In this document: positions 1-6,359 of the stretch, piece by piece
Layout: each line of letters opens with the position of its first letter
How positions within the stretch are numbered: the stretch's first letter is position 1
Assembly: GCA_020057445.1 (NCBI GenBank)
Contig: JAGVFV010000033.1
Span: 1-9,981, forward strand
From: an archaeon
GTDB taxonomy: Archaea; Nanobdellota; Nanobdellia; Woesearchaeales; JAHJEM01
Reading direction: 5' to 3'
Length of the DNA stretch: 9,981 nucleotides
The notes under the pieces: generated by a model
What the model was told of the DNA's origin: nothing
The model's input: only the letters and a program-made list of their open reading frames with translations
Databases searched by the model: none
Translations under genes and position numbers: made by a program

Positions 1-2609
1 CAGATGCTGCCAATCATGCAACTGCAGAATTGGCAGTTCTGCACCATCGTTCCCGCCTGATCACAATACCACGGCTTTGTCACCGAACAACTACCCAAAG
101 ACACGAGCTCTCCATTAAAATCACAAGGCTCAATCTGAGAACCGACACACAAATCATACACAGATTGAGACTGCAATTGAGCAATCTCGACCTGACTCAA
201 AGGACGATTCCAGATGACCACCTCGTCCATAACACCTTTGAATGCACCTCCAACTTCTCCTGCACCATAATGACCAAGAGTGAGTGGCTGTGTTGCTTTG
301 AGTCTGGTTCCTGGCAGTGTGAATGTTCCTTGGGAAACTCCATTGCGGTAAAGTTCTGATTTCTTCGTCGCTGCAGTGTAGGTTCCAACGAGGTTAGTCC
401 AGACACCGTCAGTAATCGTTGTTGTGATAGCATTCTCCGAAGGACCGCCAGTCCTGTCATCATTCACAGCCCACTTCAACGCAGAAGGACTAAACCACTC
501 AAACGCATAACTCCAAGGCGGGCTGTCTGCAGGCTCAACCCACGCACCCTTGGTGAGAAGTTCTGCCCATGCGTCTTGAGGTGTTCCTTGATTGCCATTC
601 CGCTTCAGCCAGACAGATACGGTCAAGCTGTCAGGGTCTACGCCTACCGAATTTGGAATGTTAAACTGATTGGTTGTCGTCGCGTAAGTGTAAGCGCCGC
701 CGAATTTGCCGCTGGTCGTGTAGGCGGGGCAGTTTGGCGCTGTGCAGGTTGCGTCATTGCCGTTTCCAGTCTCATCAAAAATGGTGTTTCCGTTTTCGTC
801 GAATGCGAGCAACATGGTCAGTCCGTTGCAAAGACTTGCAGGATTGACACAATCATGATCAGCAACATATGAACAGCCCGCAGGACAACAACCATCACCA
901 TGCACACACTGCGTCTGGGCTGTCCCTGAGCACGTTCCACTGCTGCATCTATCAGTGACCGTGCACGCATTGTTATCATTGCACGAATTCGTGGTAAAGC
1001 TCGCCGTGCATTGGCTGTTGACGCACTTGCCTTCGATGCAGGGAAAGTTGTCTAAGTTATTGCATGCGTCATCATTCGTGCATCCGGGAGTGGATGCTGT
1101 GATGTAATTAGTCTTTGTCTCGCCGTCAGACCCTGCAGCATTAGTCACAGTAAGCGTCACCGTGTATGTTCCCGCTGCAGCGTATATCTTGCTCGGATTC
1201 TGTGTTGTGGACGTTGTGCCATCGCCAAAATTCCACAGCCAAGACGTCGGACCATTCGACGATTGGTCAGTAAATGTTACTGTCAATGGTGTGGTGCCAG
1301 AAGTCGGGCTGCCGACAAACGCGGCAACTGGAGGAAGGGGCTGCTGACCGCCTCCGAGCGTGATTTGGAATCCGTTGGCGTTGACATTGCCATTTGAGTC
1401 CATGACATAGAGGTAGACTGTTTGGCCTGTTGAAAAAGAGCCCTGATATAAGGCAAATGTGATGCCGGTGTCGGTCCAGCTTAACAGCCGTCCCTGAACC
1501 TCGCGATGAGCAGTGCTTGAGGGAGCATCATTCCATGTCGGCTGGTCAGATATTTCGACACGAGCAAGCGTATTGTCATAATAAATCTCGCTCACATCTA
1601 TCTCTTGCCCAGCAGAATGGCCATGGCCATCATCGTAACCAAAAAGGTAGGGTTCAATTGCTTCACCTGTAGGGTAGGCTGAATTAAACTCGTACCCGGG
1701 CACTCCGGGAGTGCGGAACCGCCAATCAGATGCAGGACGAAGCTCTACATTTCCACCAGCACCACTGTAATATCCAAGGTGATAATGACCGTCCTTCCAG
1801 ACGTCAAACCATTGCTTGTTCAAATCAACATACATCTCCCAACGAACCCAGGTCGTATCATCACCAATGCTGACCCAGCCACCTGCATTATCATGGCCAT
1901 AGTTCATTGCACACACATAATTGCTGCCGATACCGTACGGCGGATTTGATGTTGTGGAACCGATCCGCAGGAGTTTTGTGGAGCCGTCGCCTCCTCCGAG
2001 TAATTCATCCGGATCGTACGGAATTTTCACTTTCCTATAGAACGAAATGTAGAATTTTTTCTGGCTCGCAGGTGGAATAGCGCTGCCATCCGGATACCAA
2101 GGCCTGCCAAGCGCAAGTTTTGATCCAGCTTGCGTATAATGCGCTGTGACATACGGGTTCCGGTTGCTCCTGGAAACGGAATACTTTACCACATCCTCAG
2201 AATTATCTAGGATTGTTTGCCAAATGCCAGTGTTGATATTACTTCCATCTTGAAGTCCACTGTATGCATTCTTATTCTGACCTCCTACGTATTGTTGAGA
2301 AGTCACATCCCAGACCAAAGGAGCGGCAGGCACTGCCTGAGCTGCGTTAGCCTTCGTTCCAAAGCTGCTGCCGCTGATGGAGATTGTTGAACCGTGGGTG
2401 AGAGTTCCACTGACAGAAGTGATGGTGGGTGCGGTTGTGGTCTCTGCAACGCCTGTTGCTTTGATTGCCTGGCCGACTTGGGATTCCCCCAATCCGATTT
2501 GCGACTCACGTAGTACTGCCTGGCGACTGACCGTCAGCATGCAGACGATTGCAACGATGGCAACGATGGACACGAGCAACGGCAAGATGAGAAATGGTTT
2601 TTTTTTCAT
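1..2609 (-). CDS. Large secreted multidomain surface protein (TIG-like, ConA-like, PKD, Cys-rich, LamG-like); C-terminus outside window
   Basis: This reading frame stays open from an ATG at 2609 to the left edge, giving 869 visible codons with no stop. The N-terminus (MKKKPFLILPLLVSIVAIVA) is a membrane anchor or signal peptide. Residues about 60-105 look like an IPT/TIG domain (TSVSGTL..GSTISISGSSFG). Residues about 118-418 look like a concanavalin-type beta domain followed by a conserved-looking segment (IYYDNTLARVEI, then HREVQ and YLYVMDSNGNVN) that I recall from environmental secreted proteins. Residues 423-503 are a PKD domain with the signature WNFGDG and YTVTLTVTN. Residues 504-598 are Cys-rich. 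Residues about 600-812 are a LamG-like jellyroll (LLAFDENGN to DEVVIWNRPLS). A second Cys-rich stretch runs into the edge. A GGAGAGG ribosome binding site sits just before the ATG. The likely role is adhesion or glycan binding at the cell surface; no catalytic residues are evident. Ile codons include about one third ATT, unlike the right half of the window. Confidence 0.9.
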   Translation of the reverse strand, partial: MKKKPFLILPLLVSIVAIVAIVCMLTVSRQAVLRESQIGLGESQVGQAIKATGVAETTTAPTITSVSGTLTHGSTISISGSSFGTKANAAQAVPAAPLVWDVTSQQYVGGQNKNAYSGLQDGSNINTGIWQTILDNSEDVVKYSVSRSNRNPYVTAHYTQAGSKLALGRPWYPDGSAIPPASQKKFYISFYRKVKIPYDPDELLGGGDGSTKLLRIGSTTSNPPYGIGSNYVCAMNYGHDNAGGWVSIGDDTTWVRWEMYVDLNKQWFDVWKDGHYHLGYYSGAGGNVELRPASDWRFRTPGVPGYEFNSAYPTGEAIEPYLFGYDDGHGHSAGQEIDVSEIYYDNTLARVEISDQPTWNDAPSSTAHREVQGRLLSWTDTGITFALYQGSFSTGQTVYLYVMDSNGNVNANGFQITLGGGQQPLPPVAAFVGSPTSGTTPLTVTFTDQSSNGPTSWLWNFGDGTTSTTQNPSKIYAAAGTYTVTLTVTNAAGSDGETKTNYITASTPGCTNDDACNNLDNFPCIEGKCVNSQCTASFTTNSCNDNNACTVTDRCSSGTCSGTAQTQCVHGDGCCPAGCSYVADHDCVNPASLCNGLTMLLAFDENGNTIFDETGNGNDATCTAPNCPAYTTSGKFGGAYTYATTTNQFNIPNSVGVDPDSLTVSVWLKRNGNQGTPQDAWAELLTKGAWVEPADSPPWSYAFEWFSPSALKWAVNDDRTGGPSENAITTTITDGVWTNLVGTYTAATKKSELYRNGVSQGTFTLPGTRLKATQPLTLGHYGAGEVGGAFKGVMDEVVIWNRPLSQVEIAQLQSQSVYDLCVGSQIEPCDFNGELVSLGSCSVTKPWYCDQAGTMVQNCQFCSCMIGSI

Positions 2610-2659
2610 TGGCCTCTCCAGATAGTTTACACTTATTGATTCCCTGAAATATTGAATAT
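2610..2659 (-). promoter_or_regulatory. Promoter and ribosome binding site of the large surface protein
   Basis: Read on the minus strand, a TATA-like TTTATATAT lies at 2659-2651. A start about 25 bases downstream would fall near 2630, leaving a short leader with a GGAGAGG Shine-Dalgarno-like element a few bases before the ATG at 2609. The element is seen in the sequence; the transcription start is inferred from normal archaeal spacing. Confidence 0.65.
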
Positions 2660-2679
2660 ATAAATGTTGAGTTTTTCAG

Positions 2680-2716
2680 CGCCGGCGAATGTACCATTCG
2701 TTTGGCAGGAGATCTC
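2680..2716. promoter_or_regulatory. Two short palindromes in the divergent promoter region (possible operators)
   Basis: A perfect CGCCGGCG palindrome at 2680-2687 stands out in A/T-rich sequence about 20 bases upstream of the minus-strand TATA box. A second perfect palindrome, GAGATCTC, lies at 2709-2716. Eight-base palindromes can occur by chance, so their role as regulator sites is only a suggestion. Confidence 0.25.
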
Positions 2717-2815
2717 TTCACACCATCTACATTGGAATGAAAACGAAGAATCATCTGAGACATCATCACCACAAAAATCCGATAATAACTACTAAATAGT
2801 GGTAAAATACCGAAA

Positions 2816-2861
2816 TATTTAAATACTAGTTCTTCCATTTATCTGCTGATTTGAGGCCAAA
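2816..2861 (+). promoter_or_regulatory. Promoter and ribosome binding site of the arrestin-like gene
   Basis: TTTAAATA at 2818-2825 is preceded by a purine-rich CGAAA stretch that fits a BRE. The expected transcription start is near 2845-2850. TGAGG at 2852-2856 gives a GAGG ribosome binding site five bases before the ATG at 2862. A small imperfect inverted repeat (ACTACT, loop AAAT, AGTGGT; 2788-2803) lies just upstream of the TATA box, where an activator or repressor could bind. Confidence 0.6.
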
Positions 2862-3725
2862 ATGACAACAATAGAAATCACGACAGACAAAGAAACCTAT
2901 CTTCCAGGAGAAGAAATAACAGGAAAATTGACGATAACCCCGACAGAGCCCTTCACTCTCCGCGACATCATTCTAGCATTCTATGGATCAGAAAGCACAG
3001 AAATAACCCGATCCCACTATAATCCAGCAACAAAGACAACCCAGACAACCTATTATGACGAAGAGGCTGAAATTACCTCAGACTCTCGGAGCATCGCAGA
3101 CATCGTTTCGACCCAAGAAGGACTTCCGTCTGGACAATCTCAATTTACCGTCGAAAAACCTCATCAAATCCCGTTTTCGTTCAAGCTTCCTGAAGATGCC
3201 CTTCCCACATACGATGGGGAATGCGCAGATGTCTCTTATTCAATACATGCAAAGATCGATATCCCTCGAAAGTCAGATGTTTCTGCTGAAATTCCCATTG
3301 AAGTGCTGACTAAAGGCAATACTGCCGAAGAGGACTCTTCACCCGAACCACTTTCAGACAATGATGTCCGAGTGAAGCTTGATAAGAGAACATATAGACG
3401 AGGAGAAACAATCGAAGGCACCGTCGAAATGACAAACAATGCCGGAAAGACCGTCAGGGGCATCGAATTGAAACTGTATTCCAATGAACATGCAGAGGCA
3501 GAGGACGAGGAAGAAGACACGACGATGCACGAATACAAGATGGATGCACCAATTGAAGAGACTTCATCTTCATATGTGACAGCGCGTTTCCAGTTCACCA
3601 TCCCTGAAGATGTCGACCCGACGATCAGAGGGACGTATTTCTCCCATGAATGGTGTCTTGAAGCAAAGGTTGACATCAAGAATGCAAAAGATATGCATAC
3701 GAGCGTTGACATCTCCATCGACTAG
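2862..3725 (+). CDS. Two-domain arrestin-like (arrestin/Vps26-fold) protein
   Basis: This 287-residue protein has two matching beta-sandwich halves, as in arrestins. TDKETYLPGEEITGKLTI (residues 8-25) pairs with LDKRTYRRGETIEGTVEM (173-190). PFSFKLPEDALPTYDG (104-119) pairs with FTIPEDVDPTIRG (245-257). Domain 1 spans about 1-150 and domain 2 about 167-287, joined by an acidic Ser/Pro/Glu-rich linker. The strand motif around LP..LPTYDGECADVSYSIHA is close to the eukaryotic alpha-arrestin pattern; the bacterial relative Spo0M is another possible kin. There is no signal peptide or membrane segment, so it should be cytosolic. An extra acidic loop (EAEDEEED) interrupts domain 2. It is the first gene of a tight run: the next start is 10 bases after the stop, and its GAGG ribosome binding site touches the stop codon. 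Known arrestins are scaffolds for membrane proteins; the partner here is unknown. Confidence 0.85.
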   Translation: MTTIEITTDKETYLPGEEITGKLTITPTEPFTLRDIILAFYGSESTEITRSHYNPATKTTQTTYYDEEAEITSDSRSIADIVSTQEGLPSGQSQFTVEKPHQIPFSFKLPEDALPTYDGECADVSYSIHAKIDIPRKSDVSAEIPIEVLTKGNTAEEDSSPEPLSDNDVRVKLDKRTYRRGETIEGTVEMTNNAGKTVRGIELKLYSNEHAEAEDEEEDTTMHEYKMDAPIEETSSSYVTARFQFTIPEDVDPTIRGTYFSHEWCLEAKVDIKNAKDMHTSVDISID

Positions 3726-3735
3726 AGGCTAAATC

Positions 3736-4221
3736 ATGAAATCACTTTTTATCTTCATCGTCGCATTCCTCATCGGCGCGATAGCCATGGGAATCTATGC
3801 ACAGGGAGGCCTTGGAGACCTCTCCAATCCTGCAGGCATGCTAGGCACGCAGGAGCAGGCAAGCCCGAACGACCATATTTCTGAAGAGAACATCCACATC
3901 TATCCGAACAGGGTCGTCATCATGCTCGACGATCCGCAATGGGCAGCATTCTCAGACACGAACAGCATGGACCCTGTGCTTGACGCAGGACATAATGCGA
4001 TCGAGGTCGTGCCAAAGACCATGGACGAGATCGAGGTCGGAGACATCGTCAGCTACATCCCATCTGACGGCAAGGGCATCACCATCCACCGCGTCATCGA
4101 GAAGAACAAGGACAAGGACGGAGAATACCTCATATTCAAAGGAGACAATAATCCAGTCCAGGACCCTGAAAAAGTCAGGTTCCCACAGGTGCAAAGGATG
4201 GTCGTCGGGATCATCTACTAA
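3736..4221 (+). CDS. Membrane-anchored signal-peptidase-like protein (S26, archaeal/ER type)
   Basis: This 161-residue protein has one N-terminal membrane span (residues 3-22) followed by an extracytoplasmic domain. NSMDPVLDAG at 76-85 is the box-B motif with the presumed nucleophile Ser77. GDIVSYIP (102-109) leads to ITIHRVIE (115-122), where His118 takes the place of the bacterial catalytic Lys, as in Sec11 and archaeal enzymes. FKGDNNPVQD (134-143) supplies the acidic residue, Asp136. All expected catalytic positions are therefore present. The stretch of about 50 residues between the anchor and the catalytic core (GGLGDLSNPAG to NRVVIMLDD) is longer than in a minimal Sec11 and may be a spacer or substrate-binding insert. 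It is translated from a GAGG site overlapping the end of the arrestin gene. It may be the housekeeping signal peptidase or a dedicated processing enzyme for surface proteins; sequence alone cannot decide. Confidence 0.85.
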   Translation: MKSLFIFIVAFLIGAIAMGIYAQGGLGDLSNPAGMLGTQEQASPNDHISEENIHIYPNRVVIMLDDPQWAAFSDTNSMDPVLDAGHNAIEVVPKTMDEIEVGDIVSYIPSDGKGITIHRVIEKNKDKDGEYLIFKGDNNPVQDPEKVRFPQVQRMVVGIIY

Positions 4222-4238
4222 AATCACATTCTTAACAT

Positions 4239-4955
4239 ATGACACTCTATACCGAATCCCAAGAGAACGAGAACCTCCGTCAGAGATTCCTCCACATGCT
4301 TCCAAAGCCAGAAGGAGTCAGGGAGTTCGTCTATGACCCTGCAGGGATCATGCTCTTCGAGCATGCCATGTGGATTGAAGCAAGCCATAAAATACCGCTG
4401 AAGGATACAAGCTATATGGTTGAGGCAGCCGAACGAAACATGGTCTTTGCCTGTGCATGCTCGCCACCTGAATTATACGGTAGATTGATGACTCATCCCA
4501 TCTTTGTCATGAGACCGGCATTCGCTTACGCAGAAAATGAGGTCGCGACAAGACTCATCCATCATGAAGGGACGCACGTCCGAAACGCCAGAGACGGCCT
4601 CTGCATCGGAGACCTGCTCATCGACGAAGAGCAACGACAAGAGATCAGCCAAGACCTTTTTATCGCAGCGGATGAATATATCGCCCTGTCAGAAGAGCTT
4701 GCTCACTTCCCAGAAGAAACAAGTCCACGATATCGGACTAACTTCCGGATGCAGCTCTCCGAATATTTCGGCATCATCAGCAAACACCAGCCGACAACAC
4801 CACTCGAAACAGAAATACAAAATAGGATAATGGAACATAACATGACAGTTCTCATGCCCCTGTTCATGGCACATTTCGCCCCGCACCATGAAGAAGACCA
4901 GCCATATATCCGAAGAGGGCTTCTCGCGACAGGATTCCTGACTAAACAGAGATAA
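4239..4955 (+). CDS. Putative HEXXH-type metallopeptidase-like protein, family unrecognised
   Basis: This 238-residue soluble protein has no signal peptide. Its clearest feature is RLIHHEGTHVRNA (residues 105-117), containing HEGTH at 109-113, a match to the HEXXH zinc-binding motif. Thirty-three residues after the second His is AADEYIALSEEL, where Glu146 is positioned as a plausible third ligand of a gluzincin; that is an inference from spacing and helical character. Other conserved-looking parts are VYDPAGIMLFEHAMWIEASH (31-50) and a short Cys pair CAC (72-74). The flanking regions match no family I can name. It starts 17 bases after the signal-peptidase-like gene on the same strand and has no obvious ribosome binding site, so it is probably cotranscribed. 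A later in-frame ATG exists at 4296 (Met20). Alternatives are an inactive zincin fold or a coincidental HEXXH. Confidence 0.75.
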   Translation: MTLYTESQENENLRQRFLHMLPKPEGVREFVYDPAGIMLFEHAMWIEASHKIPLKDTSYMVEAAERNMVFACACSPPELYGRLMTHPIFVMRPAFAYAENEVATRLIHHEGTHVRNARDGLCIGDLLIDEEQRQEISQDLFIAADEYIALSEELAHFPEETSPRYRTNFRMQLSEYFGIISKHQPTTPLETEIQNRIMEHNMTVLMPLFMAHFAPHHEEDQPYIRRGLLATGFLTKQR

Positions 4956-4961
4956 TAAAAC

Positions 4962-4993
4962 TTTATATACCCCTCCATTCCATTCGATTATTC
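4962..4993 (+). promoter_or_regulatory. TATA box of the 45-residue membrane peptide gene
   Basis: TTTATATA at 4962-4969 lies just after the stop of the preceding gene and is centred about 28 bases before the ATG at 4994. That spacing puts the transcription start at or next to the start codon, i.e. a leaderless mRNA. There is no Shine-Dalgarno-like sequence between the two. Confidence 0.65.
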
Positions 4994-5131
4994 ATGGAAC
5001 GTCAACTGTTCTCCAAGGAATACAAGGGCGGCGGAAACTATCGCAATCTTTTCATCGCCATCTTCATCCTTGCCATCGTCCTCATCCTTGTCATGATCTA
5101 TGGAAAAGTCCTTATCCAAGGAATCAAATGA
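4994..5131 (+). CDS. Small single-span membrane protein (45 residues)
   Basis: The ATG at 4994 opens a 45-codon frame ending at TGA 5129-5131. The peptide starts MERQLFSKEYKGGGNYRN, a charged Gly-containing head. One hydrophobic helix of about 18 residues (roughly 19-36, LFIAIFILAIVLILVMIY) follows, and then a short basic tail (GKVLIQGIK). Three things support a real gene: a strong TATA box at leaderless distance, codon use rich in ATC, CTC and GTC like the neighbours on its right, and a hydrophobicity pattern that would be unlikely by chance. I do not recognise a family. By the positive-inside rule both ends are basic, so the topology is unclear. It lies between the zincin-like gene and a membrane-anchored OB-fold gene, all on the same strand. 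Confidence 0.7.
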   Translation: MERQLFSKEYKGGGNYRNLFIAIFILAIVLILVMIYGKVLIQGIK

Positions 5132-5151
5132 TTCCAGCAGACCAGTCAGGA

Positions 5152-5182
5152 TTTCCGGCATCCCTGCCATTTCTTCCGGAAA
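5152..5182. repeat. Inverted repeat between small membrane protein genes
   Basis: TTTCCGG (5152-5158) is mirrored by CCGGAAA (5176-5182), seven pairs across a 17-base loop. The loop can itself form a smaller GGCA/TGCC hairpin (5157-5160 with 5165-5168). It lies 20 bases after the stop of the 45-residue peptide gene. It might be a 3' end structure for that transcript or a binding site for the next promoter. No T-run follows on the plus strand. Confidence 0.35.
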
Positions 5183-5194
5183 AAACAGGCAAAT

Positions 5195-5225
5195 CTTATT
5201 GAATACATACCCGCTCTAAGAAGAT
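5195..5225 (+). promoter_or_regulatory. Weak TATA-like element before the OB-fold gene
   Basis: CTTATTGAATA at 5195-5205 is centred about 26 bases before the ATG at 5226, the spacing of a leaderless archaeal promoter. The match to a TATA box is poor, so this call rests mainly on position and on the same arrangement at both neighbouring genes. Confidence 0.35.
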
Positions 5226-5573
5226 ATGCAGGACAAGACACTATTCATCATCGCGCTTGCCGGAAGCGTCCTTGGTTTAGGCCTCCTCTTCGTCTTCTCA
5301 AAAATCCTTACCCTTGCGCCGACGACAGACCTTGAACAGCCTGACGGCAGGAAGATCGCCATCATCGGCACCATCACTGAGAGCAGACAGAGAAATAACG
5401 TGACTCTCATGACGATCTCCCACACATGCACGACAACTGCAGTCATCTTCGACAACGCGTCGATAACAGCAAAGGACGTCCGCATCCTCGGCACGCTTTC
5501 GACCTACAAAGGAAAAAAGGAGATCATCGTCGAAAAGATAGAGGCCATTGCACAGGAAAAAACGACACATTAA
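5226..5573 (+). CDS. Membrane-anchored OB-fold protein
   Basis: This 115-residue protein has an N-terminal hydrophobic span (residues 6-30) followed by a single small domain with an OB-fold pattern. The strands are KIAIIGTITESRQ (43-55), VTLMTISH (59-66), TTTAVIFDN (69-77), DVRILGTLSTYKG (84-96) and EIIVEKIEAI (99-108). The strand order, the 'V.V.G.I' opening and the later 'V.I.G.L..Y.G..EI.V..I' signature resemble tRNA-anti/RecG-type OB folds. Known members usually bind nucleic acid or act as small ligand-binding modules. Here the domain is tethered to the membrane, and if the N-terminus is a signal anchor it faces outside the cell. Lys-rich patches (KGKKE) would suit an anionic ligand. No ribosome binding site is visible, so translation is probably leaderless. 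The specific function is unknown. Confidence 0.75.
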   Translation: MQDKTLFIIALAGSVLGLGLLFVFSKILTLAPTTDLEQPDGRKIAIIGTITESRQRNNVTLMTISHTCTTTAVIFDNASITAKDVRILGTLSTYKGKKEIIVEKIEAIAQEKTTH

Positions 5574-5574
5574 C

Positions 5575-5605
5575 TTTATAAACTTCAGAGATACTGAAAT
5601 GCGGC
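5575..5605 (+). promoter_or_regulatory. TATA box of the repeat/multi-span membrane protein gene
   Basis: TTTATAAA at 5575-5582 begins two bases after the stop of the OB-fold gene and is centred about 28 bases before the ATG at 5606. This is the leaderless arrangement, and no Shine-Dalgarno-like element is present. The distance also favours 5606 over the out-of-frame ATGs at 5599 and 5610. Confidence 0.65.
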
Positions 5606-6343
5606 ATGCATGCACGCATCTCCCACGAAGCAAGGACACTTCTCGAACAGGGAAAGACAATCCAAGAGACAGAAAAATCGCTCATCCATCAAGGATATGC
5701 TCGTCACGACGTCAAGACAGCGATCCAGGACTTCTTCCGGGACGAAGCGAGCAAAGCAGACGAAGAGCTCATCAAAGAGATCGAGCACCGCACAAAGAAA
5801 GGAGAACTCCTCCAGGACATCATGGAAGACCTCTCGAAAAAACACACGCCATTTGCCATCGAAAAGGCGCTCCTTCGCGCAGGGACACACCATGAATATG
5901 ACCTTGCCGCGTCAATGAAAGGCTGGCAGGCCTACACCATCATCCACCTCAGCATATTCCTCATGACGATTGTCTTTGGTGTCTTCTATAAAAAGGCGTT
6001 CTTCATCGCCACATTCTTCATCCTCATCCTTCTCATCGTATCCACTATGAACATCCCGAGGAAGACAAGGCACTGGAAGACGGAGATAACCCTGCTTCCT
6101 TTCACAGGCATGACCATCACCCAAGGGTTCTGGGGATACAATTCCCTCATCGGCAACTACGTCCGCTGGTGGCGACTAGATCCTGCGCTTCTTCTCACTG
6201 TGTTCTTCATCATGTTCACGATCTACTTCAGCTTCCTTTATCAGGAATGGAACATGGTCGTCTCAGGAGGAAGCCTTGCCATCCTCTCTTTCGCTTCCTA
6301 TTACCATCCCAAGAAGCAATACATCCCAGAAGATCTCCCCTAA
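5606..6343 (+). CDS. Multi-span membrane protein with two N-terminal helical repeats
   Basis: This 245-residue protein has a charged helical N-terminal third and a membrane region. Residues about 6-45 (SHEARTLLEQGKTIQETEKS, then LIHQGYARHDVKTAIQDFF) and 56-94 (KEIEHRTKKGELLQDIMEDL, then a Phe/Ile-containing helix and ALLRAG) look like two copies of one helical unit. Each reads 'I...L..G....I...L...G....I..A', and I do not know a named family with confidence. Likely membrane spans are 109-127, 130-148, 192-212 and 218-233, with a weaker one near 160-175. The N-terminal part should be cytosolic. It could act as a protein-interaction module, but no catalytic motif is seen. The gene ends 16 bases from the convergent stop of the Cys-rich lipoprotein gene. 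Confidence 0.75.
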   Translation: MHARISHEARTLLEQGKTIQETEKSLIHQGYARHDVKTAIQDFFRDEASKADEELIKEIEHRTKKGELLQDIMEDLSKKHTPFAIEKALLRAGTHHEYDLAASMKGWQAYTIIHLSIFLMTIVFGVFYKKAFFIATFFILILLIVSTMNIPRKTRHWKTEITLLPFTGMTITQGFWGYNSLIGNYVRWWRLDPALLLTVFFIMFTIYFSFLYQEWNMVVSGGSLAILSFASYYHPKKQYIPEDLP

Positions 6344-6359
6344 TGAAATCCTGGCGTTA

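Noticed and set aside
576..872. A 98-codon plus-strand open frame
   Set aside because: It is antisense to the LamG-like region of the surface protein, with no promoter or recognisable motif.
2598..2606. A run of nine T (AAA AAA AAA on the coding strand) right after the start codon of the surface protein, considered as a phase-variation tract
   Set aside because: Three Lys codons are normal at the head of a signal peptide, and one run in one genome gives no evidence of length variation.
2506..2838. A 110-codon minus-strand open frame upstream of the surface protein
   Set aside because: It overlaps the first codons of the surface protein in another frame and covers both TATA boxes of the divergent promoter region; nothing in it looks like a protein.
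3236..3718. A 160-codon minus-strand open frame
   Set aside because: It is antisense to the arrestin-like gene, with low-complexity Ser runs that mirror the acidic codons on the plus strand.
2862..4955. A phage or mobile-element origin for the arrestin/peptidase/zincin run
   Set aside because: No integrase, transposase, terminal repeats or tRNA attachment site is visible on either side.
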